Below are positions 1 to 5,950 of a DNA stretch of 7,635 nucleotides, piece by piece. The first letter of the stretch is position 1. Each line of letters starts with the position of its first letter. The stretch lies in contig WJKL01000013.1 of the NCBI GenBank assembly GCA_014729145.1, forward strand, positions 1-7,635. Reading direction: 5' to 3'. The stretch comes from Candidatus Woesearchaeota archaeon (GTDB lineage: Archaea; Nanobdellota; Nanobdellia; Woesearchaeales; WJKL01). The notes beneath the pieces were generated by a model. That model made no database searches. It worked only from the letters and a program-made list of their open reading frames with translations, and was not told the DNA's origin. The translations under genes and the position numbers were made by a program.

Positions 1-600
1 ATAGAATCAGATCCAATAAAGCTAACATTGCATGTAAAACAGGCAGAGAACATTGATATTGATTCAGATGGAAAGCCGGACATAAGGATAATACTAAACA
101 AGATAAAAGATGAAGAAGCAGATATAACATTGAGATTTATAGGATCAGGTATAGGGTCGGTGACCGGGCAGGCAATTAAGGTCCTCCCTCATAAAAAAGC
201 AAACCCTTATTATCTTCTGCCTACAATACTGCTTTTGATAATATTTATAGTGTTGATATCAACAAGAAAATCACACCTATCTAAAAAGAAAAAGAAAATC
301 TTCACTATACTTCACCTTGTATTGATGGGCCTTATTCTGCTTCTCTTTGTTTCAGCAATAGCAAAGAATCTGGCAGCAGGGGCAGTTATTACAAATATAA
401 CCAACTCTAACAGGGTGCTGCTTCCAATAACAATACTTGCATTTATTTTGGCAGGAGTATCTTCTGTTTTGATGATACTGGAAAGAAAAAAAATAGAAAA
501 GTATATTAAGAACCATAACAAATCAACACACAAGAAAGTCAAAAAAAACAGGACCAAAAAAAGTATAATTGATGACCTTAAAAATATATATATGGTATGA
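1..600 (+). CDS. Membrane protein with Ca-loop-like extracytoplasmic part (5' partial)
   Basis: The reading frame is open from base 1, so the true start lies upstream; a TTG at 28 is only the first internal start-like codon. The visible part has three sections. First is a polar segment with the acidic pattern DIDSDGKPD (bases 55-81), a DxDxDGxxD layout like calcium-binding loops of dockerin/EF-hand type, followed by a short beta-like stretch. Next comes a GSVTGQAIKV motif just before the first membrane helix. Then there are three hydrophobic helices (roughly bases 208-264, 298-366 and 412-480), with a lysine-rich linker between the first two, and a very basic C-terminal tail. The likely topology puts the N-terminal domain outside and the basic tail in the cytoplasm. 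I do not recognise a named family; secreted domains with a 'DxDxDGxxD plus beta' pattern followed by a TG motif are familiar to me from Woesearchaeota-type genomes. It leads a same-strand cluster with the next three genes. Function unknown. Confidence 0.8.
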   Translation: MESDPIKLTLHVKQAENIDIDSDGKPDIRIILNKIKDEEADITLRFIGSGIGSVTGQAIKVLPHKKANPYYLLPTILLLIIFIVLISTRKSHLSKKKKKIFTILHLVLMGLILLLFVSAIAKNLAAGAVITNITNSNRVLLPITILAFILAGVSSVLMILERKKIEKYIKNHNKSTHKKVKKNRTKKSIIDDLKNIYMV

Positions 601-626
601 AAATATAAAAAGTAACATAGGTAAAT

Positions 627-1250
627 ATGATACAGGAAAAAACACACAACAACATCTATAAATTCCTATTATTTACAGCAGTTTCTTTAGTACTGGTTTC
701 AACACTGCTGCTTTTTCAGGATTCTGGAATTACTGGGCACTTTTCAGCAGACTTCAGGTCACAGATACTTGACATGGAAGTGAAAGAAAGCCAGACCTAT
801 TCAATATCAACAAACAGCCTGGATCCGATATATATCACTTCTTTAAGACTCACAGGAAATATAATAGGCTATGGCGGTGTTGAGATATACATAGAAGATC
901 AGGGAGAAAAATTCCTGATATACCAAAACATCAAAGAAAAAGAAACAGGTCTAACTTCAATAACAGGAATGGCTGTTGCAGAAGCTGCAGAACCTGAAGG
1001 AAACGAAGCTGAAGAAAAACTGTTGTTGATAGAACCATTGGAGCAGATTAAATGGGAGAACAGACTTTCATTGTCAGAAAACCAAGAATTTGCAATGGGT
1101 CTGTTCAGCAACAAATGCAAAGATACCTGCTATATAGAAATGCCTGTTTCATCAAAAGATAGGTATAAACTTGTATTCATGATTGAACCTGGAACGATTG
1201 TAAATATAAATAAGATAATATATACATTAAAAGAAGATATGATAGAATAA
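627..1250 (+). CDS. Membrane-anchored secreted protein, TGHF motif, unknown function
   Basis: A 207-residue protein with a short basic N-terminus, one hydrophobic helix (about residues 12-30) and a long polar remainder, so it is most likely anchored by an uncleaved signal helix and faces outward. Just after the helix is GITGHF (34-39), and a second motif, SITGMAV (111-117), precedes a Glu/Ala-rich linker. A beta-rich stretch follows the first motif (LTGNIIGYGGVEIYIED, about 75-91). A CKDTC pair (Cys164, Cys168) near the C-terminus could form a disulfide. The pattern of a glycine-rich beta strand followed by a CxxxC-type strand resembles, from memory, a repeated domain in secreted proteins of DPANN archaea, but I cannot name it. 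A short AGGT lies 4 bases before the ATG, and an AT-rich box (AAATATAAA, 601-609) might be a weak internal promoter. The gene follows the previous stop by 26 bases and precedes the MinD gene by 20 bases. Confidence 0.85.
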   Translation: MIQEKTHNNIYKFLLFTAVSLVLVSTLLLFQDSGITGHFSADFRSQILDMEVKESQTYSISTNSLDPIYITSLRLTGNIIGYGGVEIYIEDQGEKFLIYQNIKEKETGLTSITGMAVAEAAEPEGNEAEEKLLLIEPLEQIKWENRLSLSENQEFAMGLFSNKCKDTCYIEMPVSSKDRYKLVFMIEPGTIVNINKIIYTLKEDMIE

Positions 1251-1270
1251 TCAAAAAGAGGTAGATAAAG

Positions 1271-2077
1271 ATGGCAAAAGGAAAAACACTTGGAATAATA
1301 TCAATAAAAGGAGGAGTTGGAAAAACAACCACTACTTTGAACCTTGGTGCTACAATTGCTCATGAATTCAACAAAAAAACACTGATTATAGATGCAAATT
1401 TCTCTGCCCCTAACCTTGGGCTTCATCTTGGAATAACAGATCCAGAAACAACAATACATGACGCCTTGCTAAAAAAAGCAGATATGTCTGATGCAATATA
1501 TGAGTATGATGAAAATCTTCATATCATCCCTGGAGCATTGATAGGCAAAAAGATAAGCCCCTACATCCTTAAAGAAAAATTAAAAAAGATAAAGAATAAC
1601 TATGATTTTGTATTGATTGATTCATCTCCTGCATTGAACGATGAGATGCTTGCGACGATGATAGCTTCTGAGAAACTTTTAGTTGTTACCTCTCCTGATT
1701 ATCCAACATTGAGCACAACCATGAGGGCAGTAAGACTAGCAAAGCAAAAAAAGACGCCCATAACAGGTTTAGTATTAAACAAAGTCAGAAAAAAGAAGTT
1801 TGAGCTTAATCTTGATGATATTGAAAAAGCAACTGATACCCCTGTCCTTGCAATACTTCCTGATGATATAAAGATGCTGGAAGCACTATCTAAAACAAAA
1901 CACATAGCAGAACATGCACCAAAAAGAAATATTGTCTATGAACTTAGGCATCTGGCGTCAAGCCTAATCGGTGAAGACTATCAGGACAAAAGATTCAGCA
2001 GAAAATTAAAAAGATTCTTCAGAAAAGATATTCCAAGAGAAGAGGTTAACAGGCTTCAGATTAAAAACAATTTATAA
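1271..2077 (+). CDS. minD: MinD/ParA-family P-loop ATPase
   Basis: A 268-residue ATPase of the MinD/ParA/Mrp (SIMIBI) class. The deviant Walker A is KGGVGKTT (13-20), with signature Lys13 and Walker Lys18. Switch I is IDANFSAPNLGLHLG (40-54), and Walker B/switch II is FVLIDSSP (113-120) with Asp117. Family members bind ATP, dimerise across Lys13, associate with the membrane and position other proteins. The C-terminus carries a basic amphipathic stretch (about 239-252, KRFSRKLKRFFRK) that could be a membrane-targeting helix like that of MinD, although about 16 residues follow it. A good ribosome site, AGAGGT (1257-1262), lies 8 bases before the ATG. No MinE or MinC is visible, which is normal for archaea, where MinD homologues serve positioning roles other than cell division. 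Its neighbours are all membrane or secreted proteins, so it may localise an envelope complex. The family is certain; the cellular role is inferred. Confidence 0.95.
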   Translation: MAKGKTLGIISIKGGVGKTTTTLNLGATIAHEFNKKTLIIDANFSAPNLGLHLGITDPETTIHDALLKKADMSDAIYEYDENLHIIPGALIGKKISPYILKEKLKKIKNNYDFVLIDSSPALNDEMLATMIASEKLLVVTSPDYPTLSTTMRAVRLAKQKKTPITGLVLNKVRKKKFELNLDDIEKATDTPVLAILPDDIKMLEALSKTKHIAEHAPKRNIVYELRHLASSLIGEDYQDKRFSRKLKRFFRKDIPREEVNRLQIKNNL

Positions 2078-2078
2078 G

Positions 2079-2480
2079 ATGAAATTTACCAAATTAATAT
2101 TTATTATCATAAGCTTTTCTATGTTTGTATTGAGCGGTTTTTTGTTGTTCGAGCCGGGAACATTGTCTTCTCCTACCGGTCATTTTGTATATACTCCTTC
2201 TCTTGCTGTGATAAACTCTCAAAACAACATTCCTTTAGACCAGGATCTTGAGATAGAATTTATCACCAAAGGAACAAATAATCTTACAATAATGCCTTCT
2301 GGAAAGATGAAGTTAATAGAACTAAGATGTAAAAATATTACAATGGGGAAAAAGATGGAATATGAAGACTACTCCTGCAGTGGAAACAATGTATTAAAAG
2401 TCAAGATACTTTCAGAAAACCTTAAGATAAACATTAGATTTGGAGACATGACCCAGCCTGTATTGAATACGGTTCCTTAA
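2079..2480 (+). CDS. Small membrane-anchored secreted protein, TGHF motif
   Basis: A 133-residue protein with a basic start, a hydrophobic helix (about residues 5-24) and then SPTGHFVY (31-38), the same TGHF signature found just after the anchor helix of the protein two genes upstream. The rest is polar and beta-like, with two cysteines (84 and 100) that could form a disulfide and two N-x-T sequons (Asn68, Asn86), fitting an extracytoplasmic location. The ATG begins one base after the MinD stop codon and lacks a convincing ribosome site, so translation is probably coupled to MinD. This is the strongest sign that the two products work together. The stop lies 9 bases from the stop of the convergent SpoIIM-family gene. 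No known family recognised. Confidence 0.82.
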   Translation: MKFTKLIFIIISFSMFVLSGFLLFEPGTLSSPTGHFVYTPSLAVINSQNNIPLDQDLEIEFITKGTNNLTIMPSGKMKLIELRCKNITMGKKMEYEDYSCSGNNVLKVKILSENLKINIRFGDMTQPVLNTVP

Positions 2481-2489
2481 TTATAAGAG

Positions 2490-3329
2490 TTAGATTATCA
2501 AAGGCGTGATGTAAACTTCTATTATTGCTGCGATAAAGATAATCGCAAGTGCTATAGCCAGCAACCCTGCAACATCTTTTAAGATATTCTTAAATTTATC
2601 ATCCATAAAATCATGTTTCATCAATGCAAAGCTTACCATACCAGAAGCCAATGCTCCTATAAAATAAGCGACTATCTCAGGGATTCCATGCAGAAGATAC
2701 TGCAGCATCCCAAACATAGTAACTTGAAAATAATCAAACATGCCTTTTGCATAAAAAAGATTATTTCTTATAAAAGATCCGATTGCTGTTGCCATCACAG
2801 ATGCATTCCAGGTTAAGATAAATATGGCTCCTGCTCCATAAAAGAAAGAAAAAGCCATACAAAACAATAAGATCTTAATGTTGTTCATAAATATCTTGCT
2901 AAATATTCCAAGTGAACCTATAAATTCTCCAGTCGGTGCACCCCCAGACTGAACAGTGATTATTGTCTCCAGCTGTGCACTAAACATTCTCTCAACAATT
3001 GCACTGGGCATGAAAAGATAAAGCATTGTAAATGTAAATGTAAATCCTAAAAACAGGTACATAAAAGCCTTTATTGCTTTGCTGTGCTCCTTTAACAACT
3101 TTTTTTCATTTTTCTCAGACCTTTCCTTTTCTTCTTCATTGTTTATTATCTTTCTCATGATTGGAATAGCAGCTATAATTGTAAGGGCTATCATAACAAT
3201 GCTGATATAGCTCTTGAATATCCACAACGCCAGAAAAGCAGCAACAAAAGAATATCCAGCCCCTAACAAGAACAGCTCCCAGGGCTTTCCTTCTGCTTTA
3301 GTCGGATTCACCAGTAAATCTAGTACCAT
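2490..3329 (-). CDS. SpoIIM-family (DUF95) multispanning membrane protein
   Basis: Archaeal member of the stage II sporulation protein M / DUF95 family. Numbered from the upstream ATG at 3344, the hallmarks are NNIKILLFCMAFSFFYGAGA (154-173), then LTWNAS (177-182), and HGIPEIVAYFIGALASG (219-235), which form the conserved membrane core. There are about seven hydrophobic helices, with a charged Glu/Lys-rich cytoplasmic segment at about 68-90. In Bacillus SpoIIM acts with other proteins in peptidoglycan remodelling during engulfment; archaea do not sporulate, and the archaeal function is unknown. I place the start at 3329 (protein begins MVLDLLVNP) because the TATA-like box at 3352-3359 sits about 26 bases upstream, the spacing of a leaderless archaeal mRNA. 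The ATG at 3344 would lie only about 12 bases from that box, although it adds just five residues. The gene is divergent from the winged-helix regulator at 3452 and convergent with the envelope cluster. Confidence 0.9.
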   Translation of the reverse strand: MVLDLLVNPTKAEGKPWELFLLGAGYSFVAAFLALWIFKSYISIVMIALTIIAAIPIMRKIINNEEEKERSEKNEKKLLKEHSKAIKAFMYLFLGFTFTFTMLYLFMPSAIVERMFSAQLETIITVQSGGAPTGEFIGSLGIFSKIFMNNIKILLFCMAFSFFYGAGAIFILTWNASVMATAIGSFIRNNLFYAKGMFDYFQVTMFGMLQYLLHGIPEIVAYFIGALASGMVSFALMKHDFMDDKFKNILKDVAGLLAIALAIIFIAAIIEVYITPLII

Positions 3330-3351
3330 ATGATATATTTTCATTCTTAAA

Positions 3352-3359
3352 TATATAAA
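3352..3359 (-). promoter_or_regulatory. TATA box of the SpoIIM-family gene
   Basis: On the - strand this reads TTTATATA. Its centre is about 26 bases upstream of the ATG at 3329, the same spacing as at elp3 in this window, so transcription would begin at or next to that ATG. This supports a leaderless mRNA and the shorter start. Judged by pattern only. Confidence 0.55.
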
Positions 3360-3390
3360 AGTTTTTATTATTTTCTATTTTAATGATTAT

Positions 3391-3415
3391 TTAACTACTT
3401 AAATTAATTAACTAA
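3391..3415. promoter_or_regulatory. Candidate operator between divergent genes
   Basis: The motif TTAACTA occurs twice in the same direction (3391-3397 and 3408-3414), 17 bases apart start to start, with an 8-bp palindrome TTAATTAA (3404-3411) overlapping the second copy. The block sits directly upstream of the TATA box of the winged-helix gene and within 40 bases of that of the SpoIIM gene, where an autoregulating repressor or activator would bind. The region is extremely AT-rich, so chance is a real alternative. Confidence 0.3.
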
Positions 3416-3423
3416 ACAAAACA

Positions 3424-3431
3424 TTTAAATA
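3424..3431 (+). promoter_or_regulatory. TATA box of the winged-helix regulator
   Basis: TTTAAATA preceded by an A-rich BRE-like stretch (AAACAAAACA, 3414-3423). The centre is about 25 bases before the ATG at 3452, predicting a leaderless transcript that begins at the start codon. Confidence 0.6.
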
Positions 3432-3451
3432 TAAGTAATTGTATTTTATAT

Positions 3452-3778
3452 ATGATGGAGCTGGAAACACTATTAACAGGAACAAAATGGGAAATAATCC
3501 AGCTTTTGGCTTCAAAATCATATGCTCCCTTAGAACTCTCAAAAAAGCTGGACACAACTATTGCAAACATATCTCAGCAGCTAAGACTTCTGCAGACAGC
3601 TGGCCTGGTAAAAAAGAAAAAAACAGGTTCTGCAAAGCCTGGAAAACCAAGAACATTATTCTCTTTATCAGATAATTATGCATTCATCACAGTCTTTTCT
3701 AAAAATTTTGCAGAAAAGAAGCTTATCAAGATATCAAAAAGACAAAAAGAGGTGCTTAAACAATTAATAAAAGAATAA
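3452..3778 (+). CDS. ArsR-like winged helix-turn-helix regulator
   Basis: A 108-residue DNA-binding protein. The N-terminal part, GTKWEIIQLLASKSYAPLEL (about 10-29), matches the first helices of ArsR/MarR-type winged-helix domains. The recognition helix region is TTIANISQQLRLLQTAGLV (35-53), followed by a basic wing (KKKKTGSAKPGKPRTLFSLS). A lysine-rich C-terminal helix could serve dimerisation. There is no cysteine at all, so a metal-sensing ArsR mechanism using cysteines is unlikely. Two ATG codons stand in tandem (3452 and 3455); either fits the TATA spacing. The gene is divergent from the SpoIIM-family gene and shares its regulatory region, so autoregulation and control of that gene are the natural guess. 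It could also act on the exchanger operon downstream, but nothing seen shows this. Confidence 0.9.
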   Translation: MMELETLLTGTKWEIIQLLASKSYAPLELSKKLDTTIANISQQLRLLQTAGLVKKKKTGSAKPGKPRTLFSLSDNYAFITVFSKNFAEKKLIKISKRQKEVLKQLIKE

Positions 3779-3906
3779 ACAAGGCAAAAGTTTTCAGTAT
3801 TGTTCAAAAGACAAGAAGAAAAAGCAGCCTTCATCTAAGCAGGATGTTTGAGATTGAAAAGAAATGCATCAAAAACAAAAGAAAAAATATCGGAGGTTAG
3901 ACATAG

Positions 3907-3919
3907 ATTAATATTTTTT
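3907..3919 (+). terminator. AT/T-rich tract: terminator of the regulator gene or promoter of the exchanger operon
   Basis: ATTAATATTTTTT lies about 130 bases after the winged-helix stop. A run of six T is typical of archaeal U-tract termination. The same bases, TTAATATT, could instead be a TATA-like box whose start point would fall at about 3935, just before the hairpin at 3945-3995. The two readings cannot be separated by eye. Confidence 0.25.
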
Positions 3920-3944
3920 GGCGGAAAACTCGTGCCATGGCAAT

Positions 3945-3995
3945 CCAGTGAGGGAGTGGGCAGAGTAGATTTTAAACTACTCTGTCTCTCGCTGG
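3945..3995 (+). ncRNA. Strong hairpin in the leader of the exchanger operon
   Basis: An outer 11-bp stem pairs CCAGTGAGGGA (3945-3955) with TCTCTCGCTGG (3985-3995), using two G-U pairs. A five-base bulge GTGGG (3956-3960) follows on the 5' side. A perfect 8-bp stem CAGAGTAG (3961-3968) with CTACTCTG (3977-3984) then closes an eight-base AT-rich loop. A further segment upstream, TGGC (3919-3922), can pair with GCCA (3934-3937), which can alternatively pair with the TGGC directly after it. The hairpin ends 30 bases before the ATG of the first exchanger, which has no ribosome site. Other genes here are leaderless or have ordinary short leaders, so this long GC-richer leader is exceptional. It could be a cis-regulatory RNA, an independent small RNA, or the end of a decayed insertion element. 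It does not match any riboswitch consensus I can recall. Confidence 0.45.
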
Positions 3996-4025
3996 AATTA
4001 ACACTAAAATTAAAAATTTATCAAA

Positions 4026-4994
4026 ATGAATCTGATCAACACAATAACATCAAACCCATTGATATTCCATTCATTAGTAGGATTAGCCAGCTTTTTTATT
4101 ATGGTTAAATCTGCTGATATGATAGTCTATGGCATTGACAAATATGCAAGAAGAACAGGTTTATCTGATTATCTTATTGGATTATTGATTATATCTATAA
4201 CAGCGTCTGTTCCTGAATTTGTATCTTCAATCACCGGTCTTTTGGAAGGAGACCAGGGAATTGTCTTTGGAACTATTTTGGGCTCAAACCTCACAGGAAT
4301 TACTCTTGTTTCAGGGATCCTCGCTTTAGTTGGAAGAAAAATTAAGATGGAAAATAAAGTCCTCGAAAAAAAAGAAGTACCTTTGTTCTTTATGATGTCT
4401 CTGCCTTTTGTTCTCGGAGCAGACGGATTATTGTCAAAATATGACGGAATAATATTGATAGCAGTATATCTTGTATATGTTGCTGCTATCTGGATAAGAG
4501 AAGAAAAAACAGGACATGTAAGAAAAAATGTACAGTTTAGATCGCTTTGGAAAAATATGCTAATCTTCCTAATAGCCCTGGCTGCATTGTTCCTAAGTTC
4601 AAGATGGCTTGTATTTTCTTCAATAACAATATCTAAGACATTAAATGTTCCCACTTATATAATGGCTATCCTTATCTTAGGTATTGCATCTTCTCTTCCT
4701 GATATGCTTGTAGGAATAAGATCTATTCTCGAAGGAGAATCTGGATTCGGCCTTGGAAACACGCTTGGAAGCATAATTGTAAAATCTCTTTTGTTTTTGG
4801 GTATATTTGCACTGATTACACCACTAAAAGTCGATTTTAATTTAATAGGGACAGCAATACTTGCAACAATTTTCAGCCTTGCGATCATACTTCACCTTTC
4901 AGAAAAAAAAGAGATGACCTGGAGATACGGCCTTGTCTTATTGTTTATCTATATATTCTATATTTCAATTGAACTGATAAGAGGTTTCTCATGA
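4026..4994 (+). CDS. CaCA-family cation exchanger with atypical ion site
   Basis: A 322-residue protein of about ten membrane helices, of the Ca2+/cation antiporter superfamily (fold of the Methanocaldococcus exchanger NCX_Mj). It has two inverted alpha repeats. The first is ASVPEFVSS with GTILGSNLTG (about 60-91); the second is SSLPDMLVG with GNTLGSIIVK (about 222-253). Aligned on the acidic residues, the four ion-site positions (Glu54, Asn81, Glu213, Asp240 in NCX_Mj, as I recall) become Glu64, Gly91, Asp226 and Lys253. Asp in the second repeat is known from animal exchangers, but glycine and especially lysine in the pocket are not usual. The membrane architecture is intact, so it does not look like a dead gene. 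It overlaps the next exchanger by ATGA (4991-4994) and is probably co-translated with it. Its substrate may be changed, or it may be a partner subunit; both are inference. Confidence 0.9.
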   Translation: MNLINTITSNPLIFHSLVGLASFFIMVKSADMIVYGIDKYARRTGLSDYLIGLLIISITASVPEFVSSITGLLEGDQGIVFGTILGSNLTGITLVSGILALVGRKIKMENKVLEKKEVPLFFMMSLPFVLGADGLLSKYDGIILIAVYLVYVAAIWIREEKTGHVRKNVQFRSLWKNMLIFLIALAALFLSSRWLVFSSITISKTLNVPTYIMAILILGIASSLPDMLVGIRSILEGESGFGLGNTLGSIIVKSLLFLGIFALITPLKVDFNLIGTAILATIFSLAIILHLSEKKEMTWRYGLVLLFIYIFYISIELIRGFS

Positions 4995-5950
4995 TGTTAC
5001 CCCCTATAGTAATATTCATATTAAGTATCATTGCATTGATTATCTCTGGATCTTTATTGGTAAGATCATTGACAAAGATAGCAAATTTTCTTCATGTAAG
5101 CGAATATACCATTGGCTTTATTCTTCTCGCCTTTGCAACATCTGTTCCTGAACTATTTGTAGGAATTGCTTCAGCAATAGAAAAAAACACAGCCATAATA
5201 TTGGGAACAGTTATAGGATCTAATATAGCTAATCTTACTATAATAATTGGAATTCCCATCCTTTTGGCAAAAGGCATGAAAATCCAAAGCAAAAAAACAG
5301 GAAAAGATTCATTGTATATGGTAATTTTATGTTCCCTGCCGCTTGCTCTAATGCTTATTGGAAATGAAATCTCAAGGATTGACGGAGTCATACTCATACT
5401 TTCTTTCTTCATATATGTAAGGAAGATTTTTTCAGAAAGAAAAAGATTCAGCAAAGAACTTGAAAATAAAGTTTCCAGATGGAGCATTATTACCTCTGTA
5501 GGTGTTTTTCTTTTCAGCCTGGTGGCTTTATTCTTCAGTGCAAATTTTTTGGTAAGCTCTGCAACAGATATTGCCTTGTCTTTCGCTGTCCCTCCGATAT
5601 TGATAGGGTTATTTATGGTTGCTATAGGGACATCTCTTCCTGAATTGGTATCTGGAACTACTGCAGCATTAAAAGGGCATCCTGAAATGAGCATCGGAAA
5701 TGTAATCGGAAGCAATATTGCCAACGTTACTTTTATATTGGGAATAACTGCCTTAATATTTCCAATAACCTCCAATTTTCTTTTGTTTATAACTTCAGGA
5801 GTTTATATGCTCATAACAGCATTCATATTTGCAACTTTTATCAGAAGCGGAAAAAGAGTTGACTGGGAGGAAGGCCTTTCACTTGTCCTGCTTTATGTAT
5901 TTTTCATAATCCTTGAAGTCTATATCAAGGGAGCAATAGCAGTACCATGA
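4991..5950 (+). CDS. CaCA-family Na+/Ca2+ exchanger-like antiporter
   Basis: A 319-residue inner-membrane antiporter with about ten helices and both alpha repeats in good form: ATSVPELFVG with GTVIGSNIAN (49-81) and GTSLPELVSG with GNVIGSNIAN (213-245). The ion-site positions are Glu54, Asn81, Glu218 and Asn245. The first two coincide with NCX_Mj numbering, and Asn in the last position is also found in animal NCX. It should therefore move Ca2+ or a similar cation out of the cell against Na+ or H+; the exact ions cannot be read from sequence. The start ATG overlaps the stop of the previous exchanger and has a good ribosome site, GAGGT (4981-4985), five bases upstream. Its own stop overlaps the permease start in the same ATGA manner. 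The two exchangers are clear paralogues but well diverged, so the duplication is not recent. Confidence 0.93.
   Translation: MMLPPIVIFILSIIALIISGSLLVRSLTKIANFLHVSEYTIGFILLAFATSVPELFVGIASAIEKNTAIILGTVIGSNIANLTIIIGIPILLAKGMKIQSKKTGKDSLYMVILCSLPLALMLIGNEISRIDGVILILSFFIYVRKIFSERKRFSKELENKVSRWSIITSVGVFLFSLVALFFSANFLVSSATDIALSFAVPPILIGLFMVAIGTSLPELVSGTTAALKGHPEMSIGNVIGSNIANVTFILGITALIFPITSNFLLFITSGVYMLITAFIFATFIRSGKRVDWEEGLSLVLLYVFFIILEVYIKGAIAVP

Larger units (their letters stand above)
3779..4025. other. Non-coding leader region between regulator and exchanger operon
   Basis: This gap of 247 bases has no convincing gene. It begins with an A-rich stretch that includes an 18-codon ORF (3844-3900) with little support. 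There is a perfect GGAGGT (3892-3897) with no start codon at usable distance, then the T tract at 3914-3919, a TGCCATGGCA palindrome (3933-3942), the hairpin at 3945-3995 and an AT-rich run up to the ATG at 4026. The GC content rises sharply between 3920 and 3995 compared with the flanks. Confidence 0.6.

Noticed and set aside
2079..2480. MinE-like partner directly after the MinD gene
   Set aside because: The product has an N-terminal membrane helix, cysteines and N-x-T sites fitting an external protein, with no MinE-like helix-strand pattern.
2490..3329. Sporulation function suggested by the SpoIIM name
   Set aside because: Archaea do not form endospores and no other sporulation genes are present; the family name reflects Bacillus history only.
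3892..3897. Perfect Shine-Dalgarno sequence GGAGGT in the leader
   Set aside because: No ATG, GTG or TTG lies 4-12 bases downstream; the nearest TTG (3918) is about 20 bases away and opens only a 16-codon frame. Probably chance, or part of an RNA fold.
3844..3900. 18-codon ORF beginning at ATG before the leader hairpin, possible leader peptide
   Set aside because: Lysine-rich composition simply reflects the A-rich DNA; there is no good ribosome site and no regulatory pattern such as repeated codons.
3920..3995. tRNA, C/D or H/ACA guide RNA, or a known riboswitch
   Set aside because: No T-loop or CCA-stem pattern, no box C/D, no two-sided pseudouridylation pocket, and no match to fluoride, manganese or other consensus that I can recall.
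3848..4108. 86-codon open frame starting at a TTG across the leader region
   Set aside because: It runs through the hairpin and 80 bases into the first exchanger in another frame, has no hydrophobic or domain pattern and no ribosome site before its TTG.
4169..4888. Long - strand frames opposite the first exchanger
   Set aside because: They are antisense shadows; the + strand has clear CaCA family motifs in the same bases. The same applies to the - strand frames at 5092-5775 and 312-647.
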